DNA of 64,000 nucleotides, from positions 6,170,855 to 6,234,854 of the forward strand of contig JAQFVV010000049.1 of the NCBI GenBank assembly GCA_028023455.1, in the 5' to 3' direction. How positions within the stretch are numbered: the first letter of the stretch is position 1; each line of letters begins with the position of its first letter. The position numbers and the translations under genes were made by a program. The notes under the pieces are model-generated. The model was not told where the DNA came from. It saw nothing but the letters and a program-made list of their open reading frames with translations, and searched no databases. Below, piece by piece: positions 10,690-23,416 of this stretch. This DNA comes from Epiperipatus broadwayi (lineage: Eukaryota; Onychophora; Udeonychophora; Euonychophora; Peripatidae).

Positions 10690-12350
10690 TGGGTGTTAGT
10701 AAGTAGGTGTCACACTTTGTTTCTTATTGGTCTGTCTTGATTTTATCTTTGGTTGGTTGCTATTATGCTTTTGTTTTATGCGCATCTTCTTTTCATAAAA
10801 TTTATTTCCATATTTCGCATGCTGTAGGTGCTGCTCCTCCCCAGATTTTGATCATTTGTTTTCTTTTTAAGTATTTTAAGCATTGTTTGAAGTATTTATC
10901 CCATCCTTTATTAAGTTTTTTTATCCAATTATACTTTTTATTATCAAATATTAGTGAACATCTTATTTCCCATATTGTTCTAATTGTGTGGATAAGTACC
11001 ATAGCATTGGTTGGATCAAATCTCTTGATGTGTTTGTTAATGATATCTTTTAGATTAATGATTGGAATTTTGAATACTTTTATTCTTATTTGTTTAAATG
11101 CTCTCCTCTCTTCAACCAGGTGTACAATTGTCTCTTCACTGTCCCTGCAGGTTGAACACCCTGGCTCTAGATTTATACATAGTTTTTTATTTTAAAATGT
11201 TGTCATGGGGAGTATCCCATTCATCAATTAATAGATGGTTTTCTTGTATTTTTGGGGTATATAGATTGACTGAAAGTTTCTTAGAACTTTACTTATGAAT
11301 ATGTTTAGCCAATGATTTTCCTGATACTGTATTTTAGCCGGTCTAAATTAGTAATATTTAGCTTGTCTTGTAAGACTTTATATAAGTAAATTGACCACAA
11401 AGAATATTGTTTCTTTTTCTATCTTTTTATACAATTTTATGTCACATTCTGGTAGGTTGAAAGTCTTACTCTTTATTACATTTATTAGAGTTTTTGCTTT
11501 AATAAATGACACATGTTTTTTTAGATCTATAATGTTGAGTCCTCCTTTGTTAATTGGTAATTGTAATGGTGCCATTGATATTATTTTGGTTGTTCTTCCA
11601 CAAATGAACTTTTTTGCTATTCTGTTTATTTCATTTACTATATTGTTGTATAGGTTTATCCAAGTGCCATAGTAACTTAATATTCCTGTGGCTATTCCAT
11701 TAAATATTTTGGTTCTAGTCACTTCATATAATTTTATGGGTGAAAGATTATTTATTTTTTCAGCTATTTTGTGAATGATTAGCTTGTTTAGATATATGTT
11801 CATCTTTATTTTAGATTGGTATAAAGGAATTCCTAGGAACATTGATGGATTTGCCTGGAAATCACTGGGAATTTTTTCCCCAGTTTTTAATTGGCAACTG
11901 GCTGATTTGGATAGTTGTTTTATTGATCCCGTTTGTTTTTGAAACTTTCCAAGTATATCTATAATTATTTGCATGATGTAGATATCTTGGAATATAATTA
12001 TTGTATCACCAATGAATGCAATTGTTTGAATTTTTGCACTCAAGTATATATGCCTAGAATTTTGTTTTGTATTTCTTTAATCATTGGGTCCAAATAGATT
12101 GTAAACAAGAGAGCTGCTAGTGGTGATCCTTGTGGGATTCCTTTTTTGGGAATAAAGGAGTTATATTTTCTTATATAATTTTTTAAGGATATACTGCCAT
12201 TACTTAAATAATTTTTAATTGCATTTACCATGTATCTGTGTTCAGATACTAGTTCATTTATTGCATTTATTAAGTACAACCAATTAAATAGATCAAAGGC
12301 TGACTTACAATCAACTATTGAATTATGAGACCCAAATAAAAACACAACAA
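10690..12350 (-). pseudogene. L1/Tx1-like non-LTR retrotransposon, 3' part (RT + zinc knuckle tail)
   Basis: Minus strand, several frames. 12040-12345 encodes the RT palm: VDCKSAFDLFNW (motif A region) and GIPQGSPLAALLF at 12102-12140 (motif B, L1-type PQGSPL). Motif C follows at 11995-12015 as FIGDTII where active L1-like enzymes have [FY]ADDT, so the first catalytic Asp is lost. 11378-12043 continues through the thumb (FLGIPLYQSKIKMN, KIFNGIATGILSYYGTW). At about 11115-11175 the C-terminal knuckle reads CSTCRDSEETIVHL, with two Cys and a His kept and the last Cys lost. The tail (WEIRCSLIFDNKK...W) runs to about 10800. 5' truncation at about 12350, next to repeat G, fits target-primed reverse transcription. 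The plus-strand ORFs of 162 and 93 aa here are antisense shadows. Confidence 0.85.
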
Positions 12351-12535
12351 TGTTTCAAGTCAAAACTCATTCACTTGTATAGCCATATAGATTTGAACCC
12401 ACTTCAGCATCTATATGTTTTGGTATCTTTGGTTTTTTAATAACCATAATCACCATCATGCTATTGGGCTGGATTAGTATTAAACCACTAAACATCACAT
12501 GATCATTTCCTATGCTTACTTTGGCCCTATTTTAA
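12351..12535 (-). repeat. Dispersed repeat G, inverted relative to the 38.6 kb copy
   Basis: On the minus strand it contains AAAAACCAAAGATACCAAAA, ATATAGATGCTGAAGTGGGT, TCAAATCTATATGGCTATAC and AATGAG, and outward a GATCATGTGATG block. The same blocks occur in plus orientation at 38578-38760. GGGTTCAAATCT resembles a pol III B box, so G may be tRNA-derived. It abuts the 5' truncation of the L1-like element. Confidence 0.65.
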
Positions 12536-14252
12536 CTGCTTGTGTAAGTGTAGGAAATGATGATTATCTGTTGTTTATTGGTTTAATGATTTAATTATTA
12601 CTACTACTTTAGATAAACTACTTATTACTAGTGTAAATACTTTTGTCAAACAATTGATTAGATGGTTTTTGAGTCACAATAATCTTTCTTCTAAAGATCA
12701 TTTAAAGATAATTAAGATCATTTATCTTTTTTTTTTCTATGTTTTTTAGTTTATCTTTTCCAATTTAAATTTTATTTTATCATATCTTTTATTCTTCTTC
12801 TATTTTTATTATTTTCTTCAAATGCCTTGCTCAGGACTATTTTCGATTTAGATGTTAATTTCTTTAGTTGTTACTTTAACAGCAATATCATGTGATTTTC
12901 TCATATGCTTTCAAAATCAATTCTCTTTATTCTCCTTTAGAGTCACCTACTGTAAGCTTGAATAATCAAAATGTTATAAACCTGTCAGTAACTGAAGAAA
13001 TTATATAACAGTATACTATTGAGGTGTCTAGTAATTACTCAAGCTTATAGTAGATAATGATTCTAGACTAATGTGAAAAGAATTGCTCTTATTCAGTTAT
13101 AGAATTTTCTTTTAGATACTGACTTTAGTACTTTTACTATCTTCTTTATAATCTCTTTCCTAAGTTTAAGTTTAATAATCTTTAGATAATTTAGAGTTGC
13201 TTAATATTGCATTTTTAAATATATTATTGCACAGCAAATATATTTACTATTTAATATTTCAGGTCTAAAATGAATTTTTCTTAGATAAACCCAGAACTTA
13301 TTGGGATAGTTTATGTCAATTATATTGGCAACTATTATATATCATACTACTGAATAGTTATTTCCTCTATTGCTCTTTATAAAAATCAAATAATTCATTC
13401 TGCTTTTACTCTGCTCATATTTTTTTAAATTTTTAATACAATTTTACCATGTCCTTCCAATTCTTTATATTTCAAAAATAAATGTTCACAACTACTTTGT
13501 ATTTCATATTTGCCTTCTTTCTTTTTAATATTCAAAGGTCCTATCTTTTTAGCCAATAACAATAAATATCTCTATTGTGTTATTAAACTTTTCCATCTTT
13601 CATATATAAAATATCACCCCTTTTTCATTCTCAATTTCACTCTTGTCATTAATTATAACTATGTAGCTTTTTTTTTCATCAAATTAAATTTCATATTTTT
13701 CTTCTCTTGTTATGAATCACAATGTAATTGAAAGTACAAATTATTTAAGAAATTATAAATTATTTTATATAATTCACTAATATTATAGATAAAAAATTAA
13801 GATTAAATTATTTATTAACAACTAAAGACATCCGGCTACTAACTGAAATATTTATTCCAGAGAGCAAAAAGTTTAAACCCAAATAAAAAAAAATCTAATA
13901 CTTTTAATGCTTGGGATTGACCACCAGCAGAGTGATAAAGAGAAATGCAAATAGAAAACAAGCCACTCTTGCTTCCAGCCTTTCCATAAATATTGATTAC
14001 ATCATTGAATAGCCAAGTTACCTACAACATTGAGAGATCATTGGTCTGGCAAGAAGGAAAGGCAAGAATTAGAGAGATATTCTGAAGATGTTAAAATGTA
14101 TAGGATGTCATATAAATATCACGCTAATCAAAATTATGATTTGTATAGGCTTTTGAGAAATGGGTAACTCTAATATAAGAACATTTGTTATATATAAAAT
14201 TTATTTTGGTATTTTGCCATTATTAATGCTAATATAAAGTGCCAACATAGTC
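12536..14252. other. AT-rich spacer
   Basis: No recognisable gene. A related copy of the 7.5/7.9 kb motif lies at about 12886-12970. The ORF at 13510-13731 is low-complexity Phe/Tyr-rich and not convincing. Confidence 0.45.
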
Positions 14253-14457
14253 AAATCCACCTTTCTTATTGCTGCTACAATGCTTATTTTATTAAAATCA
14301 ATCAACCTTACAGTTGCAATTGACCAACAATCTTCTTCAGTGCTAATAATAAAGAATAGGTGGATATTGGTACTAGTTCACTCTGAAAAAAACTGCTGGT
14401 CAATTGAAATTTGTATTGATTTTAATAAAATAAGCAATAAGAAAGGTGAATTTGTTT
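14253..14457. repeat. Inverted repeat with about 80-bp arms
   Basis: Arm 1 (14253-14345) and arm 2 (14380-14457) pair over TTTATTAAAATCAAT / ATTGATTTTAATAAA, over CACCTTTCTTATTGC / GCAATAAGAAAGGTG and over TTGACCA / TGGTCAA. Arm 1 has a short insertion relative to arm 2. No coding sequence. Confidence 0.85.
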
Positions 14458-15261
14458 AATTTTTTTTGTAAATGATGAGATTATTGAGCACTTATTTTTT
14501 CACACTGTAGTTCGTTGGCTGTCAATGGGCAAATCTTTGAAAAAGATTTAATAAGCTCTTGATATCCCTATGGAATTTTTTTAAATTACATGATAAATAT
14601 TAGAATAAAGCATAACTCTTATTAAAATGAAGTGTCAAGTTTTGAATTATGTAAAAATTAATACTTTTTAAGTGCAATATAGTACCAAAAATTATATTAG
14701 TTTGCATATTTGTTGAATATACAAAACAAATAGAATAGCTGATGATACATTCTGGGCTGTTATGGATCATTTTCAAATTCTGCATGAAGATATGATGAAC
14801 TGATGTAAAGACTTCCTTAATTTGGATAAGAGTCCATTTACAAATAATGAAATGTTACTGACAATTTAGACAAAGAACTTATTACAATAACCACAAAATA
14901 ATATCAAATTTAAATCAAATAAAGTTTTGATTGTAAAAAAAATTCAGAATGTTATTCTGCTATAAATGTGATTGTTAAAAGTTTTCTAATATTTTTTTTA
15001 ATATCATATTTTATCATATGTTGTTTTAGTAATATAGCACAAATTTTAATCAGACAAACTGTATGTAAATTACTGAATATAGATTTATGATTAAAGCATA
15101 CTGATAATAAAAAAACTACTAAATCTTCATTAATATCAAGACTCACAAATAAATATTATAAATTGACAATAATATATTAAGCAAAATTCATTATTGTAGA
15201 ACAATAAATTATGTGCCCAAGTTATGTGTTTGGCATTTAATAGTCTTTTCAGTTTGATTTT
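14458..15261. other. AT-rich spacer
   Basis: No feature recognised. Short minus-strand open frames (14600-14785, 14952-15146) have no family motif. Confidence 0.45.
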
Positions 15262-17905
15262 TTTTTCATTATTATTTTCAACTATTATTGATTAAATAAA
15301 GAATAAAGGTCCCTCCATATTTGATTCAATTTCTCTGATCTCCTGCCTCTCAACTTTACATCATCCCCAACACTCTTATTTATACTATCCATTATCTCAT
15401 ATATGGTCTCTTTCTACTTATGTTACAATCTCTTGGAATCCAGTTTAAAATTTCAACTGTTCTTCTATTCTCATCTATTCTAGCAATGTGTCCAATTCAA
15501 CTCCATTTATCTTTCAGTAACTTTTAATAGTATCAGTACCACTTGTTTGTTCTCTCACCTATGTATTTCATTTTTGATCTCTTCTAATTGCTCTTAATGT
15601 ACATCTACCCATACATTGCTGAAAGATCTAAAATCTCTGCACTGCTCTTTTGATAAGTGTCCAAGTCTCAGATTTATAAGTAAGAACTGGTAAAACACAT
15701 TTATTACAAATTGTCTTTTCAAACAAATATGTTTATTTCCTTTTAATATTAAATTATTTCTAACAAAAGCAGTTCAATCAAGTTTATATGATTAATTTTA
15801 TCCAATAAGTTTCCAGCTGTAGTAATAATCTGACCAAGATATTTGTAGTTGATAACTTCTTCTAACTCATCATTTTCAATCTTTATTTTCTTCTTTTGAG
15901 AAAATCCATTTTAACATTTATCTTTAGTTCTACTTTCTTATTTTTATTTGTAATTTTTACAACATTCCCTGAAACTCTGAAGCATTATTTACAATTGCAT
16001 AGTCTGAAAAATCTAGATGTCTTAAATAATCTGCATTTACTTTTAATCTCTTAGTTTCCCATTTTAATTCCTGAAATATTTCTTCAAAAATGCTGCAAAA
16101 AAAATGGTGATATAAAGTGTTGTACGTCTTTCTTAATGTTAATATCCCTAGTATCATTACATAATCTAATCAGTGCTGTTATATTTTTATAAATATGTTT
16201 CAGAATATGATTATATCCCGAATCTTTATCTTATTGATCAAATGTCTTATTCTCGGAAGAAATGATATAGAATCAAATGGCTTTTGATCATCTATAAATC
16301 CAAAGCATAATGTTCACTCATATTTATTGGCTTCATTCCATAACTTCTCTCAATACTTGGATATGATCCCTTGTATTAAAATCCATTTTATATCCAGCTT
16401 GTTCTTTTGATTGATTAAAATCTAAAGTTCACTGTAGATGAATTGTAATTATCTTTATAAAAAATTTGTAAAGAACTGATGAAAGACTGATAGGACTGTA
16501 ATTTTTAATATCTTCTTTATAATCTTTTTAAAATATTAATATTAATACTGCATTTTTCCAATCATCTGATACAACTTTATCATTTAGACATTTGGTGTAT
16601 AAGTTTGCCAAAAATGTTTCATTTTTTTATCTGCTTTATTTAAATCATTAATTATAATGCCATCATTACTTTGAGCCCTTCTTTATGGATTTAAATGCAT
16701 GTCTCACTTCTTCATTTAAAATCCTGGGCAATTTAGAAGATATAATAGTTGGAGAAGATATGTTTCCTTGTTCTTTTTACTATATATTCTTGATAGAAAT
16801 TTTCTGTGCACTTCATGATGTCATCTCGCTTTCTTTTTATATTGAAAAAATGTTTTCTTCCAATACCAAGATGTTGATTTTCTTCTATAGCTTTTCATGA
16901 TAATTCATAATTATATATTTTTATATCATTATTAATCCCTTTTCACACCATTTTACAAAATTCTAGATATTCAAATCTTTTAAATGTATCATTTTTATAT
17001 CTTTTTATATTCCTTTTTTATTCATAAATTGTCTTGTCTCAATAGAAATTTTATTGATCAATTGGTGCTTTTTTTTTTTACCAGCTATCATCATTGCAAT
17101 ATTAAAAATGTATCATTTATCTTTTTATAGATTTTATTCAAATTTGAATTATGTTCAAAATCTATTAATATTTGAAAACAATTTGCATGTTCTAATTTAA
17201 ATTCATTGCAATGTTTTTGAAGATTAGGAATATTAATAGTGAATATTGTTTTTTAAATACTTTTTGTCTATCTAGTTTTGCATTAACATGTATCTTATAT
17301 ATCACTAATCAATTATCACTTCCTGTATTAAATTTATAAAGACCATTAAAATCTTAAAATACATATTTTCTGTTAGTCAAAATATAACCCAATTCTTCTG
17401 TACCTTTATTTCAATGATTTCATGTCCAATTCCATTTAACATTTTTTTCAAAAAAATAAATAAATTATAGAATAAACTTTTTCTTTTTTTCAAACTCCAC
17501 AAGTCTATGTTCTTTCTCATTTTTATCACTATAACCAAATTTACCCACAAAACATTCACCTTTCAATTGTTTACATATTCTATCATTAAAGTCCCCCAAT
17601 TATAAAATGTTGTTTGGTCTGATCAAAGCTTTTTATACAGCCACATCAAAATCCTCTACTTCATTACAATGAGTTCTTGTTGGAGTATAAACCTGAATTA
17701 TTTGCCTTTGATATCTACCATTAAGTTGAATAACTAATCTTGACCCTCTGTCTGATATACCATCAATCTCCACAATGTTGTTCTTCCATTTTTTATTTAT
17801 AATGAATCCTACTCTGTTTGTGATTTCAATATTTGTGCTTATATACATTTCCTGTGTTGAATTTATTAAATTCATAAATAACTCAGATTATATATAACAG
17901 AACAC
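15262..17905 (-). pseudogene. RTE-clade non-LTR retrotransposon, nearly full length, decayed
   Basis: Read on the minus strand with stops and frameshifts. Endonuclease: 17633-17875 gives VGFIINKKWKNNIVEIDGIS and VYTPTRTH (APE-type, usually VYAPT). 17377-17620 continues through IGDFND, VGKFGY, WVIF and the SDHRLV-like region. RT: near 16270-16300 FGFIDDQKPFDSI (motif A), then 15957-16157 with EEIFQELKWETKRLKVN and motif C as FSDYAIV at 15999-16010 (usually FADDIV), so the second catalytic Asp is lost. The 3' tail at 15300-15700 gives YKSETWTLIKRAVQRF and MGRCTLRAIRRDQ, the RTE C-terminal signature, and ends near an ATT-rich 3' end at about 15262-15300. This is the family also found at 33.7 and 43.5 kb. 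Confidence 0.9.
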
Positions 17906-17954
17906 GAAATAACTGATGCTTTCAATGATTTACATAATGTAAATAAACTCTCAA

Positions 17955-18030
17955 AAAGCACTTAGTCAAAAAATAATCAAATTCTGCTATATCTTCATTT
18001 GGATACTTCCACATCCATTTCCATCTGTTT
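17955..18030 (-). pseudogene. Possible extra RTE endonuclease fragment
   Basis: The minus strand reads NRWKWMWKYPNEDIAEFDYF, which resembles the end of an RTE endonuclease (KWTW.SPNG....EIDYIL). It lies 5' of the main element, which carries its own more decayed version of the same segment. It would therefore be a second small fragment or a rearranged piece. The match is short. Confidence 0.3.
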
Positions 18031-19786
18031 AGCTTTAATATATGTTGCAATAATTCAGACATTATTTAAATTTTATTTTTGTTTGTTTTGTTGATATCTC
18101 AATGAAGCTTATTGTTATATACTTACATATAGATTGATTGACTTTTGTATTGAAAATAGGGAAAGATTAATACTGTTTTTTCAATATTTTTTTATGTATT
18201 GTTTTTTATTCTATGTTTAATTAAATTTGTTTTCAAATTTTATATAATATTAAAATAAACATTTGTTCAGAATTACTAATCTAAACTCATTTATATATAT
18301 ATGAAATCTTTAAACAAATTAGTAATTTTTTAGCGGTTATAAGAAGTGAATATTGAAAATACCTTGGGATAAAATGGGCTCATAGAATGATGTTGATATC
18401 TGTAGATGACATAATTTTAATAACTCCATATATAAATCTGAATATTGGCATATATTTTAGTGAGCTTATTCTGAAATAAAATATCTTAGTACACAATATG
18501 CAACAATATAGCTATTTGACCCCCCCCCCTAAGGATCTATTTAGCTATTGAAAATTTTTACAAAAATTCAAAACTCTTTAACAACATTAATAATATTTAT
18601 TAGTCAATCATTAGTCTAGAGTTTCTTCACTTAGTGAATAATATTTCTGTAATGTGATTTTTATATCACTTTTAAGCAAGATAGGAACTGTTTTTTTATT
18701 TGCATTTAACACCAGGTGTTATTATAAACATTTGCATAGAGATCATGCATGTCTTTGTCATATGTTTATGATTACACCTTCCACAAGTTGTTAAAAGTGG
18801 ATAAAAACCAGTCTCTATCTTGCACGAGAGTCGTGTAGTGAAAATTACACTACAGAAATATTATATATTAATAATATATTTTTGTTCCAATTCTTTTTTA
18901 AGCGATTAACCCGAAGTGTTATAAAATAATAGCCTAGCAGAGATGATAAATACATACAAATAAAAAGTAAATAAAGGATAAAAATAAGTCCCTTCTAAGT
19001 ACATAATTAAATCCCTTCAACTAAAAATTATAAAGGGTGTAAATGTATTATAGTAAAATAATTTAATTACAAAATATTTAATGGCTGAATCTGTTGCTTA
19101 AAAACAAAAGAAAAAAAATCTATCAAAATAATAATTAGTAAAATTGAAAAAAAAAATCTAAAGTAAATACAAAAACTTAATACTAAAAATAGTTAACAAT
19201 CAGTTAGAACAAAAGTTGGAAAACTGCAAAGTTTATAATTTAATAGCAGTGTTGACATTAGAAACTCCATTGATAAAAATAAGCAAAAGTTCAAACTATA
19301 AACAATAACACCGCCTATTGTTATTGTATTGTAAAAAAAAAAGGCGTCAAATTCCTTATAAATGTTTAGAACAATTAAATATAAGAAATGCTTTTAAAAC
19401 GATTTTTAAAAATAAAACAAAAGCCAAAGTTCATTCTATCAATAAAATAAAGTAAGTCTTTCAACATTCCAAAGTAAAGCAATTAATGAAAAACCCAGAG
19501 CAACACTTTAAAATAAAATATTAACAATTGAAATAATATTTAAAATACTTAAATATATAATAATCTGAAAATATGATTTCTGAAAAGAACTTGTGAATAT
19601 AAAAAAAATAATAATATTCCAAGTAAAACCGATGTCCTTAATAATAACAATATATTAAATTGTTAATTGACTCCAATAAAAATTCTTTTAAACACAAGTC
19701 TAGTCTTTTCCCAGTAAGAAAATAAACTTTTTTTTACCCCCTTTAAAAATATTCTTTAAAAATATTGACATTTTTTAACTTGCAAC

Positions 19787-19950
19787 ATTAAAAAACTCTT
19801 GATTACACGAAGATAAGGAATCAATAAGGAAGTAAGAACAATAACTTCCAAAACTCAAAGTCCATTAAGAATAAAAATCTGTACACATTATATTACTTTG
19901 ACATCAGCAGTAAGTTTATGCAGTTTTCAAACATCAGTTATTTCTTAATC
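19787..19950 (+). repeat. Direct repeat, copy 1 of 2
   Basis: Shares CTTGATTACACGAAGATAAG, CAATAACTTCCAAA, AAGAATAAAAATCTGT and ACTTTGACATCAGCAGTAAG-type blocks with 20109-20252, spaced about 320 bp apart. No coding sequence; origin unknown. Confidence 0.7.
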
Positions 19951-20108
19951 CTTAATTAAAGTTTTATATTATTCTGATAACAGTAAAATTATGTCTCTTT
20001 CCAATATGTCTATAAAAATAATTATTCAAACTACAAATTAAAGATGTAGTAATCGGTTACGATAATATATATTGTCTACTCCTAGATATTATATACTCCG
20101 AGATAAAC

Positions 20109-20252
20109 AACTTGGAAAACACTTGATCACACAAAGATAAGCACAATAACTTTCAAAGCTGAAAATCAATGAAGAATAAAAAGCTGTGTATATTATATAT
20201 CACTTTGACAACAGTAAGTTTTACAGTTTTCAATTATAAATTATTTCAATAG
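20109..20252 (+). repeat. Direct repeat, copy 2 of 2
   Basis: Second copy of the block at 19787-19950, including CACTTGATCACACAAAGATA, GCACAATAACTTTCAAAGCT and CACTTTGACAACAGTAAG. Slightly shorter than copy 1. Confidence 0.7.
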
Positions 20253-20734
20253 AAAAATCATAAAAACATTTAAAAACACACATTTTGATTTAACTGATTT
20301 AAATAATTATATGCACATTTATCCTTGATTAATAATAATAACGAGAAGCTATTTAACAAAAACACTGTTAAGTGTTTAAAGAGAAAAGTAAAACCCTTCC
20401 TTCTCCTTCAATAATAATAAATCGATTGGACAACAAGAAGATTAAAAAACATAAAGCAAAGTTTGGACTAGGATTTGAACTCACAAAGAAATGAACATAC
20501 TCAAAATGTAGCTTAACATATTACCTTTTGTTATTGAAACTGGTTAATCAATATATAAATGAACATGCAAACATAATTATGATCTTTTAGTATTGAAACT
20601 GATTTATTTGATGTATGTACGCTCTTATATCAAAAATTTAGATACTGTTATGTAAAAAAACAAAGAATGTACAAAATGTAACTTCAATGTAAAAATTTTT
20701 TTGACTTAATAAAGTGTCCTTTGAAACATAATAA

Positions 20735-21925
20735 TAATAATAACAATAATAATTCAATTCAATTTATTCTATGAAATAAAACAAAGTACATAACAATTAT
20801 TTAAAAACTTCAAACTCATATATAAATTTATTAAATAACTTTGAACCAGAATAGACATTATGTCTTCTACTAGATTCCTTAAAATAAATTTGGTAAATGT
20901 AATTGAAATTTATTAGAAAGACACCAGTTAACATCAGAAAAAGTTTAGCACAAAAAATATCAAAAATAACTCTATATTGATTATAAGTGATTTACATCAA
21001 ATAAACCAAACTCGATATAAATATCTCGAACAGAAGAGGAACGAGATCTATCAAAGATAATGTGCAAAGTATAATTTTGTAAAACATGCAAAGGAGATCA
21101 AAGATATGGAGAAGCATTACCCCAAATAATAATATAAAATAAAATACTCTGATAACAGGCAATGTAAATAAAATGAGAGCTTACCTAGGAAGAAATTTAA
21201 CTAAATAATAAAACATATAATTCAAATTATGTAACCATTGACAAAGATAGGTAATATGATTTGTCCAGGACAAAGTGGAGTCAATGTATATTCCTAAATA
21301 ACAATAATTATTAAAATGCAAAGTATACTTACAGCAAATTTTAATCTTAAGAGAGAAAAAAGTATGCTTGTAAGAAAAAAAGAATACCTTTTGTTTTATC
21401 TAAATTAACCAACAATGAATTATATATCCTCCATTTATCAACTGAGTCCAAATTTTCATTCACTAATTTTTTAAGAAGACTATAAGAAACAGCATTACAG
21501 GATAAAGCAATATCATCAGCAAAAACAAAAATCTTAGAATGTAATTTCAATGAAAATAAATCATTAATATAAATTAAAAACAATAGAGGACCAAGTACTG
21601 AACCTTGTAGAACTCCACAATTAATCAAGACTAAAAGTATAAAATTTGCAATTTCAAAACATTCCCATATTAAAAGTTAAACTTGTGCTAAAATAGAATC
21701 ACTTAGAATCCACAAACATTATGACTGAATTTATTTTACACAGATACAAGATACACCAAATTTTTAATTTTAAAGACCATTTCATTACAGTCTTGACAAA
21801 ACTATGACTCTTTTTTAATCTCATAATCTTGAATTTTAAATCTAAAATTACTGAGTTGAATGTGCTTGAAATATCTACTACAATGTGCAAGTCAATTACA
21901 CTTTATTATAATTTATTCAAATTTC
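20735..21925 (-). pseudogene. CR1/Jockey-like non-LTR retrotransposon, 3' part
   Basis: Best-preserved reverse transcriptase in the window. On the minus strand, 21699-21925 carries VVDISSTFNSV (motif A region). 21347-21628 is open and reads GVLQGSVLGPLLFLIYINDL (motif B), then FVFADDIALS with an intact FADD at 21512-21523, then SVDKWRIYNSLLVNLDKTK (palm/thumb of the CR1/Jockey group). After a frameshift, about 20900-21330 gives IHIDSTLSWTNHI and IIIWGNASPYL followed by RSRSSSVRDIYIEFGLF, the conserved C-terminal region. The element ends in an (ATT)n-rich 3' tail at about 20730-20760. It is 5'-truncated near 21925 and frameshifted, hence inactive, but younger-looking than the RTE and L1-like relics. 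Confidence 0.88.
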
Positions 21926-22822
21926 CTTAACCACATTAACATGTACATATTATCAATCAAATTATTAAGTTTGAATTTATTTCATTTTTTTTCTATGAAA
22001 TTGTATAATATTAAGACATAATATTACAATTTCATCTTACTGATATTTGAATTTGAGTTTTGAAGATATATATTTAGTTTATGCAATACACTTAATATAT
22101 GAATTTATCCCAACTCAGTATATATAAATACATCTTCATCAATCTTCAAATTTGATATAAAAAATAAGTTAAAGATCTCAAATAAAAATAGAAATTGCAC
22201 TGACATAGTGCATTTCAATCTGAAGCATTTAAGAGAAAATATTTTTAAAAAATTGTTGAAGATGATAAATTTAAAATAAAAAAGATGAGCTGACTTTCAT
22301 TTGAATTAGTGACCACTGTTTGAGCATGGATAAAAATAAGATATCAGATATTACTAATAGAATTTCAATGGAGTGATTAGTTTTAAAGAAAACAAATAAA
22401 AAGATATCAGATTTGTTATGGTGTTGTAGACCTTTCTTTGATTATGATAAATACAATAAATGTATATATATATAATGGTATATAAAACTGTCACATTACA
22501 TTCTATAAGGTGTACAAGAAGTAACTGAATAATACGATAATTAATTTTAGATAAATTTCTATGCATAAGAGGAGCCAACTATATTTCTAATTTTACTTAA
22601 GCATTTGTTCTTTGATAGCATAAATTTCTAAACCTATGCATACTAAAAATTAGATCTGATTTGTCAACCATTTTTGGACATCATTTTACAATCTGTGCAT
22701 TAGAATTTTTTCTCACATTAAATAGGCAATCTACTTATAATTCTATTTGAGGAAATAGTTAAAGCTTTCTCTTTTTTATGTTTTTTTCTTCTAAAATGGA
22801 ACAATTGTGCATTCACATGGTT
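21926..22822. other. AT-rich spacer
   Basis: No recognisable feature. A short TA run lies at about 22458-22474. Confidence 0.5.
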
Positions 22823-23015
22823 ATGTTATATATAGAGCTTGCAAAATAAGTTCTTAACAAACTTTGACAATATCCTCAATCTCAGACCAGTTTCTGCTTC
22901 ATCAGGGAGGTGGCAGGATATTCAGCATTAGACACCAGAAGCAGAAACTGGTCTGGGGTTGAGGATATTCTCAAAGCTTGGTAAGAACTTATTTTGCAAG
23001 CTCTATATATAACAT
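22823..23015. repeat. Foldback element D1, about 193 bp
   Basis: Near-perfect hairpin. Arms start ATGTTATATATAGAGCTTGC and end GCAAGCTCTATATATAACAT. Inside each arm is the superfamily core (CAGACCAGTTTCTGCTTC). The loop is about 40 bp and holds CATCAGGGAGGTGGCAGGAT. The same TIR head begins and ends the larger foldback at 59152-59742, so D1 looks like an internally shortened member. Confidence 0.93.
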
Positions 23016-23025
23016 TTGTAAAAAC

Positions 23026-23228
23026 GAGCTACCCTTTGACCCCCAGTACAACTTTTGTACGCCAATCTAGAAATTTCAATTTTGAGCTGAGTTTGCGCGT
23101 TAACGGTAAACATCACACATATGGGACTTACTTCGTTCTTTGTGCCATTTTGTTTTCTACAAGAATATCTAAGAATTTTTTCTGTATGACAATTTTTTAT
23201 GAATATTTTTAGCGAAGGGTACCTAAAA
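23026..23228. mobile_element. Candidate short MITE with imperfect TIRs
   Basis: GAGCTACCCTTTGAC near the left edge and AGCGAAGGGTACCT near the right edge are imperfect inverted repeats of about 12 bp. The inside is locally GC-richer (TACAACTTTTGTACGCCAAT; GAGTTTGCGCGTTAACGG) than its surroundings. No transposase and no clear target duplication. It directly follows foldback D1. Weak evidence. Confidence 0.3.
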
Positions 23229-23416
23229 ATTTTTTTTTTATTTTTATCATTTTATATATCGTAAAAAAGTTATTCCACAATGGTTGTATCAATTACTGAA
23301 GATTTTAGTTCTGATTTTCCGTTGTAGTTGTCTGCAATTCTGGGCCCTCTTCTCATGTTATGTTTTTGGATAACATTTAAGGGTATGTAATTACTTTTTT
23401 TTATTTATTTTTTTAT

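Larger units (their letters stand above)
18031..20734. other. A-rich segment, no gene seen
   Basis: The plus strand is strikingly A-rich and T-poor from about 18900 to 20700. Holds a C10 run at 18520-18529, the longest C run I noticed, and the pair of direct repeats listed separately. GTGAGTTCAAATCCTAGTCC on the minus strand near 20470-20490 resembles a pol III B box but has no supporting A box. Confidence 0.4.

Noticed and set aside
10707-11195. 162-codon plus-strand ORF, the second longest open frame
   Set aside because: It is antisense to the L1-like ORF2 C-terminal tail; the minus strand carries the zinc knuckle and conserved motifs.
18520-18529. C10 run as a functional element
   Set aside because: Isolated homopolymer with no supporting context; probably replication slippage.
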